Source: Akebia trifoliata
Lineage: Eukaryota; Streptophyta; Magnoliopsida; Ranunculales; Lardizabalaceae
Length of the DNA stretch: 64,000 nt
Direction of reading: 5' to 3'
Assembly (NCBI GenBank): GCA_017979445.1
Contig: CM030706.1
Location: 17,532,967-17,596,966, forward strand
A model generated the notes under the pieces. It did no database searches and was not told where the DNA came from. It saw only the letters and a program-made list of their open reading frames with translations. A program made the position numbers and the translations under genes. Every line of letters begins with the position of its first letter. Within the stretch, counting starts at the first letter, position 1. This document shows, piece after piece, positions 11,033-22,482 of this stretch.

Positions 11033-11844
11033 ACCGTTCCATAGTTGCTCATCGTGCCTCCCCCCTCACGGGGGCGCAGTACCTACCACAAACACTCTGA
11101 TGCTCAAGTTAGATCGACATAGGAATAGTATTCAGTATTGGTTGGCTCTCGATCTCTCCAATCCCCCTCTCAATAGTGCTTACTGTGTTATTTAACCCCC
11201 GTACCTCACCCTAGGGTTTCTTCCTCTATAGGCTGCAATCATGGGATTTCTGCTGGTTCAGCGAGGTTGTTTACCTAATCAAGATATTCTGGATCGATCG
11301 AACTTATCTACAGATATCCCTTCCAGAATTTCCAAGATTGACGTGCATGCAACAATATTGCAGTTTTCTCGAGGCCTAACCTGCCCTGCTTGGTTGGGTC
11401 GGCCTCTTAGTGTTGTGCTACCCTGCTTGTCAGATTAGGGAGGTCTCTACTTTAACCTGCCCTGCCTGCTGGATAGCGCCTTATCAACTGGTCTGTGATA
11501 GGTACCTCCTGGGTGGAATGGACATGTGTACGGCTAAGATTAATGTGCAATTATTTTCTTTTACAACTACCTCCTCTCGAGGAGGCACAAGGTCTCTTCG
11601 TCTCCTCGAGACGCAACGCTACTTTTCTACTAGCTAATTTGACCTTTTATGATTACGACTGTTATTTCCAAATCGACACATTCAATGCAATGTCGCTTTG
11701 AATCTCTACTGACGGCTTAGATGGATTCCTCTTCATCTGTATCTGCCCACGTATCCCTTCGCCTCCTTGCACTACCCCCAATCTGCGACGCTTCGACTGG
11801 ATTCAAGCCATCCTCTCGGGTGTATGTAGTCCTCCGTTCTTTCT
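11033..11844 (+). other. Intergenic zone between gag and the divergent plus-strand gene
   Basis: About 800 bases separate the minus-strand gag from the TATA box of the plus-strand gene. It contains a palindrome-like cccctcacgggggcg at 11063, a repeated taacctgccctgc motif (11379 and 11454), and paired ctcctcgag-like inverted elements near 11573 and 11598. No ORF or LTR boundary is convincing. It may serve as a shared bidirectional promoter region. Confidence 0.4.
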
Positions 11845-11852
11845 TATAAATA
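11845..11852 (+). promoter_or_regulatory. TATA box of the plus-strand gene
   Basis: TATAAATA in the context ttcttataaataggg is a near-perfect plant TATA box. It lies about 185 bases upstream of the first recognisable coding block of the Transposase_28-like gene, on the same strand, followed by an AT/CT-rich leader. Confidence 0.6.
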
Positions 11853-11978
11853 GGGGACTTAATGCATTTTTCGTTACTATTGTACTGAAATTCTGTAAAT
11901 TTATTTTTATGCTTTTCTACGAAAGTTCTTTCCCTTTTTCATTTTACTTTGTCGCAATAGTTACCTCTTCTCTTCGAG

Positions 11979-12036
11979 GTAATTTCTTCATATTTATATT
12001 TCCTCTCTTCCTTTTCCACAATTGGCCTTCCCATAG
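11979..12036 (+). other. Candidate intron 1 of the plus-strand gene
   Basis: GTAATTTCTTC after cgag resembles a plant donor. A long pyrimidine tract (about 12001-12030) leads to the acceptor ccatag at 12036. The conserved reading frame opens immediately after it and is closed by a stop just before it. At 58 bases it would be shorter than most plant introns, so this is tentative. Confidence 0.35.
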
Positions 12037-12636
12037 CCGCCACTGCATCCCAATTCCTACGAAGTCTGTACATTCCTACTTCGGGTTGGTAGTGGCTCTA
12101 ATACCCCTAACGACTATTGTCAGGGAGAAATCTTTGTCTATGCCGACCAAATCAAGGCCAGTCTTAGCTTCCCTCCCTCTATTTTCCTTAGAGATGTATT
12201 GAGTAAGATAAACTGGTCCCTTGGACAAATATTCGGGAACTTCTACCCTCTGGTGGAGGCTGTGGAGAAAATGGGTGTAACCCCGAACGACTTCCTCTTC
12301 TGGTATAACCTGAAAGCGATTCTTAATCGGCCAGGATTCTACTCGCTGTCCTCCAAGAGTGCAGTAGTGGCTTTGACCCCTTATCTCCCAAGTTCTGATA
12401 AAGGGTGGCACAAAGATCCCTTCTACATTTTTGGGGACTAGGAATTGGCCCTTGGCACTCCCCGTGAGAGATTCAGAGTCCATCAAACCTTTCAGGGTAA
12501 TGTTGCTTTTAGGTTATTGGCTGAAGTTACCTCTTTCATTTACTATATCCATACTCAGTACTACTTTCTCGACTACCTTTCTTCTTCTCGTGCATAATCT
12601 TCTTCTTTAGTGGTTGCGGAGGCTAGGAAGATACAG

Positions 12637-12927
12637 CGTAGAACATCTGAAGATCGGAGGCTAGAGGTAGTGGATCTCTGAATCAAGGTTGCTGAGAGAA
12701 TGGTGGTGGACGATCTTCTAGGTGAAGTCCCTCAACCACTTGCACGACGAGCTCCTTCAGGTTGTACCATGGAGGGTCTTGATCCACTTTTGTAGAGCAT
12801 CCGAAGATCGGAGGCTAGGGGTGGTGGATATCTGAATCAAGGTTGCTGAGAGAATGGTGGTGGACGATCTTCTAAGTCGACGAGCTCCTTCAGGTTGTGC
12901 CATGGAGGGTCTTGATCCACTTTTGTT
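12637..12927. repeat. 154-bp tandem duplication in the plus-strand gene
   Basis: A block containing agatcggaggctag at 12651 recurs at 12805, an offset of 154. The second copy runs to about 12927 and lacks about 20 bases present in the first (between gatcttcta and gacgagctcc). Both copies preserve gtggtggacgatcttct. The duplication adds stops to the plus-strand gene. Confidence 0.88.
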
Positions 12928-13661
12928 AGCTTCACGACAAAGGGATTCCAATCATCCGGTTCCTCCCTCCAGAATACAGGGCTCGGGTCGTTTGACCTAT
13001 TCTAAATGGCACGGTTCTACTTTTGAGGTTCTGCCTAGGCCCTTCAACATCATGAACATCGACCTCTCGGAGTTCCCTCTTTCCTCTACCATCAAGGTTG
13101 CCCTGCCACCTGTCCCAACTAAGGTACGGATAAAGAAGAGAAGCCACTCCTCCCATGGTACTGGCCTTTTTGGGGAGGTTGTGCCGTCTGGGGAGCCTAT
13201 TACCCATGCTCCCGTCTTTGGTTCTGCCTCTACTACGGTTACTACCAAGGCTACTGCTGGCATTGTTGCTATTTCTGTAGGTCTTTCTGAGGAAACTCAG
13301 GCAGAGGCTGTGTAGAGTTTTACCACCACCAAGGAGGATAGCCCTGTTCTTCCTCTTCGATAGCAAAAAAATGCCGACTGATTAGGAAGAGTCTGAGGAG
13401 CCCTTCCCCTTCTGAAGGATCTGAGGGTGAGTGCCCCCTACTGCGCAAGACCCCTTTGGAAGATGCTGCCTTTGCTTGGATGGGCCGTGGAGCCTATCTC
13501 CCGGACGGGAATGAAGGCAATCTCTTTCGACCCCCTTGCAACATCCACAATAAAGGTTACGAGATTAAGGATCCTGTAACCGCTGCTTCCCTGCTCTCCT
13601 AGTCCATTTCCCCTATGGATTGGGACGTTGCCAATCGGGCTAACGTTGACCTGGGCTTCAG

Positions 13662-13737
13662 GTAACTACTGCTCTAACTATCCTATTCAACTACTTTTCA
13701 ATATCTATGCTCTAATATACTGTTTCTTATTTCGTAG
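13662..13737 (+). other. Candidate intron 2 of the plus-strand gene
   Basis: The donor cttcag|GTAACT and the acceptor ttcgtAG|gct enclose 76 AT/CT-rich bases. Conserved-looking peptide ends just before (DWDVANRANVDLGF) and resumes just after (SRLWNLDLPEWREVENQ). The two frames are off by one base, so an additional indel must be assumed or the true junction differs slightly. Confidence 0.5.
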
Positions 13738-14465
13738 GCTCACGTTTATGGAACCTTGACCTTCCTGAGTGGCGTGAGGTTGAAAATCAGGCAACTACCA
13801 TAATTAGAGAACAACACGAGAAAATAATTGTCCTCCAAGTTGAGCTGGCCTCTTCTAAATAATTTTTCCAAGAGGCTAGAGAGGAGATGGAGGCTAACCT
13901 AGCTCAATTCTTCACGGCCAACCTAGATTTGGAGACATCCAATAAGAGGCTGACAAACCTCTAGGATATTCTACAACTGGAGTTAGCCAGCTACAAAGAG
14001 AGAGTGCAACGGTGAGATGTAGAGTTAACAGAGCTCCAAGACAAGGTTCAGCAACAAGAACTTGGGCTGAACTCCCTGAGCACAAGTGCTAATTCAGTCA
14101 GAGCTGCTCAGGCTAAAGTGGATGAGGTCGAGACTAGGAAGTTACTGGGGCATCTGTAGGCCCAATATTCCCGACTAGTGGAAGAGTCTTTTTCAGGCTT
14201 CGTGGTTGCTCGGTTTCAGTATAAGGATGAAGAGGAAGATAGGGATGACGAGGATGACCTAGTTGATGCTCCCGTAGTATTTCCTACCCGAAACACTCCT
14301 TGGATTGGATGCTATGGGCGTGCTCCCCCTTCCAATTGGACGAGGAAGGGAATTCCATCACCATCCTCACTCGAGCCCCCGATGATCTCATGGAGGCTAG
14401 TACTACCTTAGAATTGAACCTTGCTCAAGTAGCGAGTTTTTCATCTCAGCCTATTGATCCACCTC

Positions 14466-14470
14466 CTGTC
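14466..14470. repeat. Target-site duplication of element A, left copy
   Basis: CTGTC immediately precedes the left LTR and recurs exactly at 33966-33970 after the right LTR. Removing one copy and the intervening DNA joins the codons ccacctcctgtc and caaccgtcc in frame. Confidence 0.9.
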
Positions 14471-14869
14471 TGAAATAACCTCGACCTAGTCGTCCGCTAA
14501 ATAGCGGATAGGGGTCACTTACACCAATCGGGGATTTTTAAAGAATAGGGAGTCGCCACCTAATTTAGGTCTATGAACCATAAATAACTCAAAAATAGAT
14601 CAGGTTGGTCCACAAATAACAGGTAAGGGGTCAGATTACGGGTTTCGGAAGGTGTTAGGCACCTCAAGATGATAAATCTCTACTACGATCCAAAAATATC
14701 TTATGGTCAACATACAAAAACTAAAGGTCAAACTAGAGTCCAATCATCATCAAATTGCACCGAATTTACTAAACAAATCTTACGACTAAAATAATTAAAT
14801 TGTTTCTCGAATTTCACATAATGGAATCCCACGATTTAATAAGGATTACGTGGCACCAAAATTAATGGA

Positions 14870-15440
14870 TCAATTCGGTCACATTTTGAAGAGAATGAAA
14901 TCGATTTTCAATGCCATGTATACAAAAATTAGTGAGTTGACTCATCAATTTTAATCAAAGAAATTTGATTTTTTTAAATCACCATGTGCGCCAAAATTGA
15001 TAAGTTAACCCACATATTTTTAATCAAAAAAGTTTGACTTTGAACCACCATGTGCACCAAAATCAGTGAATCGACTAAACAATCTTAGTCAATGAAATTT
15101 GATTTTTTAAATCGTCACATGCATCAAAATCAATGAGATTTGTCCACACATTTTTAAATAGAAAAATGTGAATTTTTGAATCGCCATGTGTACTAAAATC
15201 AGTGAGTTGACTCACATGCTAAATTTCATAGAAAATTTTAATTTGGAACTTCCAATGCACAAAAAAATCAGTGAGTCGACTCACATGCCCATTTCATGGA
15301 AAATTTTGATTTTAAATTTTTAATGTACACAAAATGAGCGAGTCGGTTATTTAATTTTGTATATAATTTAACTTGATCAATCTATCGACATTAAAAATCA
15401 ATAAATTGATCCACTAATACTTCGACGTATACCAAAAATC
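14870..15440. repeat. Degenerate ~67-bp repeats in LTR A
   Basis: The motif catgtgcaccaaaatcagtgag recurs with variation at about 14981, 15047, 15114 and 15183 and further on. Each unit joins a tgactca/tcgactca core to a caatnnnatttgatttt stretch. The perfect 14-bp palindrome GTGAGTCGACTCAC is at 15271-15284, and the near version with TTGACTCAC is at 15202-15215. The same array is in the right LTR at about 31030-31580. Confidence 0.8.
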
Positions 15441-16619
15441 GACGAATTAGTTCAAATGCATACGAAATCAAGAAACAAAAATAAATAAATAAATAAAATA
15501 AAAGAAGTAAAAATAACAAAGGAAAATTACCTTTACCGAATAATTTCGAATGCTTGGATCCCTTCAAAAAGAACTTGAAATAGCTTGTAAGTAGTGTCGT
15601 GATCCTGCGAGCTATACACAAGGAAAAAAAGATAAAAACATGGCTGTTATCCCCATGATTTATGAGAGACTGAATGTAAGAAAGTGGCTGTGAAAATAAT
15701 GTGGGGATGTTGGAAGGTTGGCTATGTGTATGTATTATAACGGAGATGGGCGCAGCAAGGTTTAATGACAGACAACCTGATGATGGTGTGGCTATTGGAA
15801 AAGAATTTAATGGCGTAAAAAAATGTGATGAATGATGTTTGCTGGAGAAGAGTTTAATGGTGAAAAAAAATGATGCACTGACTGGGGCTATTGGAGAAGA
15901 AGGTTCAATGGTAGAAGAACATGATAAAAGTGTTGTTGCAAGTTAATAGAGAAGGTGAGGGGATTGGGGCTATGTTATGTAGCTGTTCTTGGAGAGAAAA
16001 ATAAATGTGATGGAATAGAATATGAGTGGAGGGGCAAAAAGAGACTACTGGTTTAGGATTTAGTGAAGAGAGAGGAGGGCAGAGAGGGGGCTGAAAGGGG
16101 GGACGTTCAGCCTCTGTGAGAGATGAAGCTCTCCCATTGCTTCTTTAAAAATATGGGCTGAGAGGGGAGCAGATTGTGAGAGAGAGGAGAGCCTGATAGC
16201 TGCTGTTTTTTGACATTTTTAAAGATGGAGAGAGGCTGCAATGGCTGCTATTTTTTTTTAATGGAGAAAAAAGTGTGCTAGATTGTTATTTTTTTGTTGG
16301 AGAAGTAGGGGTGTTGTTTTTTAATGGAGGGCCGCCAAAAAACATCTTTTTTAATGGTAGCTTCCTTTGCTGTTATATGGTGGTTGTTCCATAAAACGTG
16401 AGAGAGGGAGAGTGAGGAGAGATTAGAGAGAGGGGAGAGAACATGGAGATGTTGATGGGGGAGTTGGAGACGTTGAGGATAAGAAGATGGGGGAGTTGGA
16501 AACGTTAGGAGAAGATGACCACGTTTTTTTTTTTCTTTTTTTTTTAAGAATGGGGGTTGGAGATCCCACGCTACCCGCCTCACTAATGGTTCATTGTCAA
16601 TGAGTTGTCATTGGTTGAT

Positions 16620-17110
16620 AATTTGTTTTGATTCCAATTGGTTGATTTTGATTAAAAAAATTTATTTGAGTCGACATTTTGATTTAACTTTTAATTTGAT
16701 GTTTTAAATTTAAATTTGTACTTAATTTTAAATTTTGATGGTTTAATTAAGATTTAATTTCAGTTTGGTTTGATCGATTGAGTTCAATTTTGGATTTCAA
16801 ATTTGTTTGATTCCAATTTGAATTTATTGGTTGGTTATTTTTATTTTTAATTTAATTGGTTGAATAATTTTATTTTTGATTTTTGATTTTTGATTTGATT
16901 TTGCATTTTAATTTGATTTTTGGTTAGATTAGAATTTGATTTTTGATTTGAATTTTAAATTGGTTTCTTGATTAAATTTTAGTTTAATTTTCAATTTGAA
17001 TTTTATCTTGATTTTCAGTTTGAATTTTAAATTGGTTTTTGAGTTAAATATTAGTTTAATTTTCGATTTGAATTTTATTTTGATTTTCAGTTTGAATTTG
17101 ATTTTCCTAG
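16620..17110. repeat. T-rich low-complexity repeat in LTR A
   Basis: Irregular repetition of the words tttgaatttt, gattttcagttt and taattttcgatt fills this stretch, mirrored at about 32790-33260 in the right LTR. It is non-coding; the apparent ORFs on both strands consist almost entirely of Phe/Leu/Asn or Lys/Ile/Phe. Confidence 0.8.
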
Positions 17111-17121
17111 GGATTAGGGTC

Positions 17122-17126
17122 TCTAT
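17122..17126. repeat. Target-site duplication of element N, left copy
   Basis: TCTAT here recurs at 23718-23722. The uninterrupted right LTR of element A reads gggtctctatgttagag at the same place, which proves the insertion site. Confidence 0.93.
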
Positions 17127-18319
17127 TGGTGGGACTATCGTTGTTCTTCCCATTGGAGTTAATATTAATCTTACTTTTACCTTACTTGTGGGGCAAGTAG
17201 GGGATCGAACCAAGAGAAAGGGGGAGTAGAGTTAAGCTAATAGGATAAAATTCAAATTAACCAAAAGGAATTAAAACTGTTTTTCTTTGTACTTTTGAAC
17301 TTATCAAGAAGATTTAAAGTTGCTAGAAAATTAACCAAACTAAATGAAGTTAAAAGCAAGTAAACTTATGAAATGAAAGCACCATTAGAGGTGGATCTAC
17401 TTAGAACATGTTGATGAGCAATTCCTAGTCTTTAGATTTTTTATTACTCAATCGTAAGGGCTCAGTGTTAGCTCCTTAGATTGGAAAGTTTAGCAAATGA
17501 AATCAAATGAGGGAACATAAACAAAATAGAATTCTTTGAACTTTATACTACCAATTATCTAGATTAAGCATACTTTATCTTTATCTAATCTAAGTATAAA
17601 ATATCTATATTAAGAATAAAAGGTGCAAGAAATCTTAAAGAGAACTCATAAGCATTTTATATAAAAGAAAGGAATGAAACTAGAAACAATACAAGAACTT
17701 GCTCTAGGCTTTTCAACTCTCCAATGGAGGGGAGCTTAGCCTAATGTCATTGCAAGAGAGGGAAAATAAGAGATGAAAGAACTTTTTTTCATTTCATGGA
17801 GAAACTTACATATTCTTCTTCTTCTACTTCTTACAAAACTATTTAGCCAAAAAGAAAATAACTAGAAGATAAAAATACAAAAGTATAAGAGAAGAGGCTA
17901 AGAACCTTAAATTAAAGGAGTCTTGGATGAGAGAACTAAGAGGGGAGGAAGGGTAGAGATTGAAGTTCTACTTATAGAGAAAATGTGTGTAGAAGAGTCT
18001 AAAAGTAGCCTTCACTTTTCTTTGCACAAAAAGACAAAGAAGAGAACATGAGTTAAGGATTAGGACATTCCAAAGTGGGCCCAAATGTTTTTACCTTGAG
18101 ATTTTGATTTCAAAATATCGATTTTCTACACAAGAAACACACGTAATTAGATTTATCTAATAAATAAATTTATTTATGTAGAATTAAGCATAATTAACAT
18201 GCAACATGGTGTTTCGTGGCTTATCATGATTATTACCTTAATACGGAGAAATAGGAAAAAATATCAAAATAAATATTTGGGAAACATGCGTATAATTTAG
18301 TGTTTCAAGACACTCATCA
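17127..18319 (-). mobile_element. Element N 3' LTR (sense)
   Basis: Begins tggtgggactatcg and ends cactcatca. It aligns along its length with 22483-23717, visibly about nine bases in ten identical. It contains the shared block cttgtggggcaagtagggg near the start. Confidence 0.9.
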
Positions 18320-18345
18320 CACCGCCCAAACTTATCTTTTTTCTA
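18320..18345 (-). promoter_or_regulatory. Polypurine tract of element N
   Basis: On the minus strand a purine-rich stretch ending aagtttgggcggtg abuts the LTR start TGATGAGTG. This matches the plus-strand primer region of Athila-type elements and the equivalent site at 56273. Confidence 0.7.
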
Positions 18346-20690
18346 CTCTTTAGAAAATAAAATTACCACTTTCGCAAGCATCTTGACTGCATTTAGCGAA
18401 TACAACAAGCCCTTGAACGCTTAGGTTACCCTTAATGGACGAGTTTGACTCGTGAGGGTTTATAGAGAATATACCTACAAAATTCCAACACTTTACAAAA
18501 ATATCAAAATCAAGATCAAAGTATGTAAGGCAAACATAATGATATTTCCCAAATAAGTCAAAAATCATTTACGTTTGAACAAAGTTCTAGGTTTTTATTC
18601 CTCATTTAAAAAGATTTCAAAGATAACTTGAGTGCTTGTGCGTTTTTTAGATTTTTTTCTTTATAAAATAACATTTTTTTATGAACAAGATTTCACCTCC
18701 TAATTGTTAAGAATGGTCGGTTCTTCCTAAGTTCTAATTCGAAACTAGGCATCCTGTCTGGGATTGTGAGAGGTGTGAATGTTCACTTTAATACCTCTAA
18801 GGGGTTTTATCTGTGATATTCTAGTTTACTCGCGTTTTTATCATTGAAGGCTTTCACACTACTAGATTAATTTGTCTCATTGGACTCTTTTCATTTTTGT
18901 ATTCTTTCAGTTTTAACATTTTTGCTTTACTTTGGTCTTTTTCACATCTTTCTGCTTTTTATTTTCTCAACTTTTTCATACTTCACCATTTTCTATTTTT
19001 TTTTTTAGAAAACGCAAGTAGTCATTTTCAAGGTATCCAATCTAATCCTATGGTTACTGTCCAAGTAATATTAACCCCAATTTTGTTTTTCTTCTAACCA
19101 GCCAATCAAAGGCCAAGGAAGTCATAGTTAACTAGACTAGGTTTCCCCTAACACTCTAGACAAAGAAGAGGGTCAATTTTTTTTCCATAAAATCTTATTT
19201 TTCTAAGTACTCAATCAAAACTGAATTTTTCAAAATAATTTTGTCATGATTTTCTTAATGACGAACAACAAAAAAGAACTTTTGATCAAATTTTAGGACA
19301 TAAGCCTGAGATTCGAAATTCATATGTAAAAAGTACATACAAAGATTTTGAAGAAAATATTTTGAAAGTGTTAAATATTTTTTTTTTCAAATTTTTTTTC
19401 TAAAAACTTGAAACTAAACTAGAATGATATGCAATGCAATTGTGAGCTGACCTAATACCCTCAAACCTAAATGAACATATACACGTAGTAAGGAAAGAGA
19501 AAAATGTTAGATCACACCTGAAACGGATTGGGCATTAATGTGCAAAATCTTGTTACAACTGATCTGAAAAAATTGAAAATTATAACAATTATAATTTTCG
19601 AAATAGTTTTGCATAAATAAAAGCCTACCTAAGAGTTAAGAAACAATCTAAAAATGTCCTAATTTAAGAATGAAATTCATCTTAATTTGAATTCGAACTT
19701 TCAGTGACCTATGTCTTCTTCTCCCAATATAGGCCAACATCTATCTCTATTACTCAATCAACAATTGCTGACCAATCTACAGTCCTAGTAGCGTTGATTG
19801 ATTGGTTTGGTTGAGAGTTGTCTTGAAAGGGCAGAAAATAAGAAAGGGGTTATGGTTGGAGTTTTTTTTTGAGAAAATTTGTTTCCTAACTACATTACTT
19901 ATTAAAACAAAAGCACATGAGTTGCCTCCCAAGCAGTACTAAGCTTAACGTCTTCAGTCAGACCTATCAAAAGGTCTAATTTATAAGAATTTTCCTAACA
20001 TCTAATTTGACAGACATGGCAATCGATTTCCCACCCCAAATGATAAACAGACAGATTATGATCATCGTTGGGATATGAAAATGATTTTTTAAAATGATCA
20101 ACATCCCTCGTTTATCCTCAGTTCTTAGTGTCATCACCTTTTAGAAATAGTTCTCAACCATCGTATTTCCCAAGAGAAAGGAAGTTGTAAGACATGTAGA
20201 GTCTTTACAATCTTGTGAACGGATAGGCTTGATAGGGTACAAGGTTAGATCAGTAGTGGTCAGAATTGGTGTAACTAACAAATTAGCGTTCATCCTTGGT
20301 TCTTCCTAAACAATAGTTTTCTCTAATGCTGGATCAATTTCCTTAGTCAAATTTGTACAATTGGTTAGCTCATTGGGAATTTGAAACATTGGTTGGCTCT
20401 CGGGGGTCATCTTATTTGAAAATTTACCATTCTTTTTTTTAAGGGCACAGTAAACTGACTTAGTTGGACTTCAATCATTGCTTCAGTTGGAACTGTAACC
20501 TCATTGGTGAACTTCAATTGAGACGGGATTATCAATTATTGATGGACAATCATCGAAATCTTCAAAAGAGTAGAACTGGTCACTAAAGTTATTTTGAAAG
20601 AATGGTGGATTTTCTAGGATGGAGATATTCTCATTTTAAAATTTATCAAAATTTCTTTCTTCTAAAGATAGCACTATATGACTCAATTGA
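18346..20690 (-). other. Non-coding 3' internal region of element N
   Basis: About 2.3 kb without a recognisable coding domain. 18346-18560 is homologous to 56299-56500 in the Athila-like element. T-rich tracts occur at 18990-19005 and 19378-19400. 19860-20450 contains short phrases like gagttgcctcccaagcagtac that occur downstream of pol in the Athila pieces (compare 46610 and 59695). Confidence 0.5.
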
Positions 20691-21255
20691 ATTCTTATGC
20701 TGGCTAAGGCTTGACTTATGTCTGTTGTTGTTGGATAAACTGTTGTTGTTGTTGATTTAACAACTCAATCATCAAGGACTCTAATGATAAAGTTGGAGAA
20801 GAGGACAAAAATGAGTCATTGAATGTTGACTCTAGCTCTACAGTTCTATATGCGAAAAATGTTGAGAATCATAGGATTGTTGGGGAATTATGGTTGGATT
20901 CATCATCGAGGTGTCGTGCATATAAAAATCCTCATGGTTACCAAAATAACTATCCTGAGTGAACTCGTTCTGATTAGGTATGGTATCCGAGAAAAACCAA
21001 TTATTTATGTGGTATAGTTGGTTGAAAATTATGCATATTGGCCTATGTAGCACAAAACATGGGTAGACTCGGACAACACTCAGGAGGATGACTATAATTA
21101 TCACATAGGACGCATGGGCTCCAAGATTCTCTCCTAAACTTCATGACGATGCAAAATTTCCTCGGGGTTCTGTATCTATACACTATTAATTTGCACACAA
21201 TAGAGGGAGGAATTCGCATGTGATATTGGGTACTTAGGACTAGACATTATCGTTG
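20690..21255 (-). pseudogene. Gag-like remnant with zinc knuckle in element N
   Basis: A minus-strand start at about 21249 (MSSPKYP) leads, after stops and a frame change, into CVLCDNYSHPPECC at about 21066-21107. This is a perfect CX2CX4HX4C zinc-knuckle pattern as in retroviral-type nucleocapsid. Further down, 20838-21000 encodes NNWFFSDTIPNQNEF-type Asn/Gln/Tyr-rich sequence and 20730-20760 a Gln run. This is probably the C-terminal half of an Athila-type gag. Several stops preclude function. Confidence 0.55.
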
Positions 21256-22458
21256 TTCTTTGAACATCTACCAAGCATGCAAATCACACAGTCGATCAAA
21301 CAATCACGAAAAGAAAATATTGGATCTAAATAGGTTGTCTAAAGCTAGACAACTCCTAACTAGGTAGAAATAAGGCTATCAGCCTTCCAACTCGATTCTA
21401 TGAAGTCAATTTTGAATCATTCGGATCTCTAGATCGAAGGTGGTGCACAATGTATAACCAAGAGCACTCTTAAATCACCTCCCTTTCTTAAATAGACTGA
21501 GTCTATCCCCTCAAAGGGAAAGATCTTACTAAATACAAAAGATGACCAAGAAGCGCAATTGGCACAACTTGAAGCGGAATTTCTCCTATTGAGCTCGTGG
21601 GCCCTATAGTCAAGTCCAATTGATTTTATTTAATTTGATTGGATGACTAGTGAGTTGATTATCCTAATCAGAGCAAGGAATTGGTAATGACTTCCAATCC
21701 TTATCTTATCATGCCATCCTTAGGAGAAGGGTGCTCTTTACTATTAAATTAACTATTCCACGTGTGTCAAATCAGAAAAATAACACACAAAGGCAAGGAG
21801 TAACCCACTAGCATAGAGAAGTATGGGTGTTTCGGGATTACCTGCCGTACTAGACAGGGTGAAAACAGTTTGAGTCATCTTAGGCCACCAATTCTAATTT
21901 TGGTGTGCGAACCTAAGGAATTGTGACGGTATTATCTACCCGTCGTCCTTCCTTAGTCTATTACAATCCAAGCCTTCTTGGATAATTAAAAAAATTAAAA
22001 GGAATCCTATACAAGAGTTTCTAAAACAGAAAAATAAACCTAACTAAAGATTAAAGGAAATTAAAAGAAAAGAAAAAAATATATATACACCTACAAAGAG
22101 CAAGACATAAATATTAGCAGAAATGATACTAAACGAATTCAAAAATTGATTCTGACTTATCAAAATCTTATTGACTTTGTCATATTTTATAGAAAATTTT
22201 GTTCTACCCCAAATCGATATACTATAATAGTTAATCAGAGATCGGAGCAGAAAGTTACAATCAAGTTAAGTTCTACTGTCTGGGGTGAAAAAAAATGAGA
22301 ATGACTTTATTTTTTTTTTCAATTTTTTTTTCTTCTTTCTTTTCTCTTAAACCCTCAAGAACACTTGAACTTACAGAAAGAAACCAAAATAAAAAAATAA
22401 TAATAAAAATTAAAGAATTAAATTTTAAATCAAAACTTACCACTACTACCTTTACCTT
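21256..22458 (-). other. 5' leader of element N
   Basis: This sits between the PBS and the gag remnant in sense orientation. AT-rich, no ORF of note, a run of T/A around 22290-22340. 21780-21960 contains sequence with a tgggtgtttcgggattacctg phrase but no recognised family signature. Confidence 0.4.
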
Positions 22459-22476
22459 TCCTCAGTAGCAGCGCCA
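22459..22476 (-). promoter_or_regulatory. Primer-binding site of element N (decayed)
   Basis: The minus strand reads TGGCGCTGCTACTGAGGA, six bases from the LTR edge. Athila/Tat elements commonly use TGGCGCCGTTGCCGGGGA, complementary to the 3' end of tRNA-Asp. The five differences are all transitions. Confidence 0.65.
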
Positions 22477-22482
22477 AAATTC

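Larger units (their letters stand above)
12037..14470 (+). pseudogene. Transposase_28-type plant ORF, 5' part
   Basis: The frame opens at 12037 with PLHPNSYEV, then QGEIFVYADQIKASLSF, and runs to GFYSLSSK and PSSDKGWHKD before a stop at 12439-12441. These blocks are characteristic of PF04195 (Transposase_28, 'putative gypsy type transposon'). The family is known only from plant genomes and transposon-associated ORFs; its biochemical role is unknown. Downstream are a serine/threonine-rich linker (12854-13318), a conserved middle block (AFAWMGRGAYLPDG near 13470) and, after a probable intron, a Glu/Leu-rich coiled coil (about 13745-14190) with in-frame stops. The 3' end lies beyond element A at 33971. 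The reading direction is opposite to Tat gag. Confidence 0.72.
14471..17126 (-). mobile_element. Element A 3' LTR (sense), first part
   Basis: Begins TGAAAT at 14471 and aligns with 30628 onward. It contains gggagtcgccacct and aaggtgttaggcacc near the end that is U5 in sense orientation, then degenerate 67-bp repeats, then purine-rich and T-rich tracts. It is interrupted at 17126 by element N and resumes at 23723. The ORFs visible here (for example 16278-16583) are low-complexity artefacts. Confidence 0.88.

Noticed and set aside
12932..13366. Two minus-strand ORFs
   Set aside because: They are antisense to the serine/threonine-rich linker of the Transposase_28-type gene, and their products have no recognisable features.
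16278..17229. ORFs on both strands with Lys/Phe/Asn or Pro/Ser/Leu-rich products
   Set aside because: They lie in purine-rich and T-rich low-complexity parts of LTR A and recur, altered, in the other LTR; no domain.
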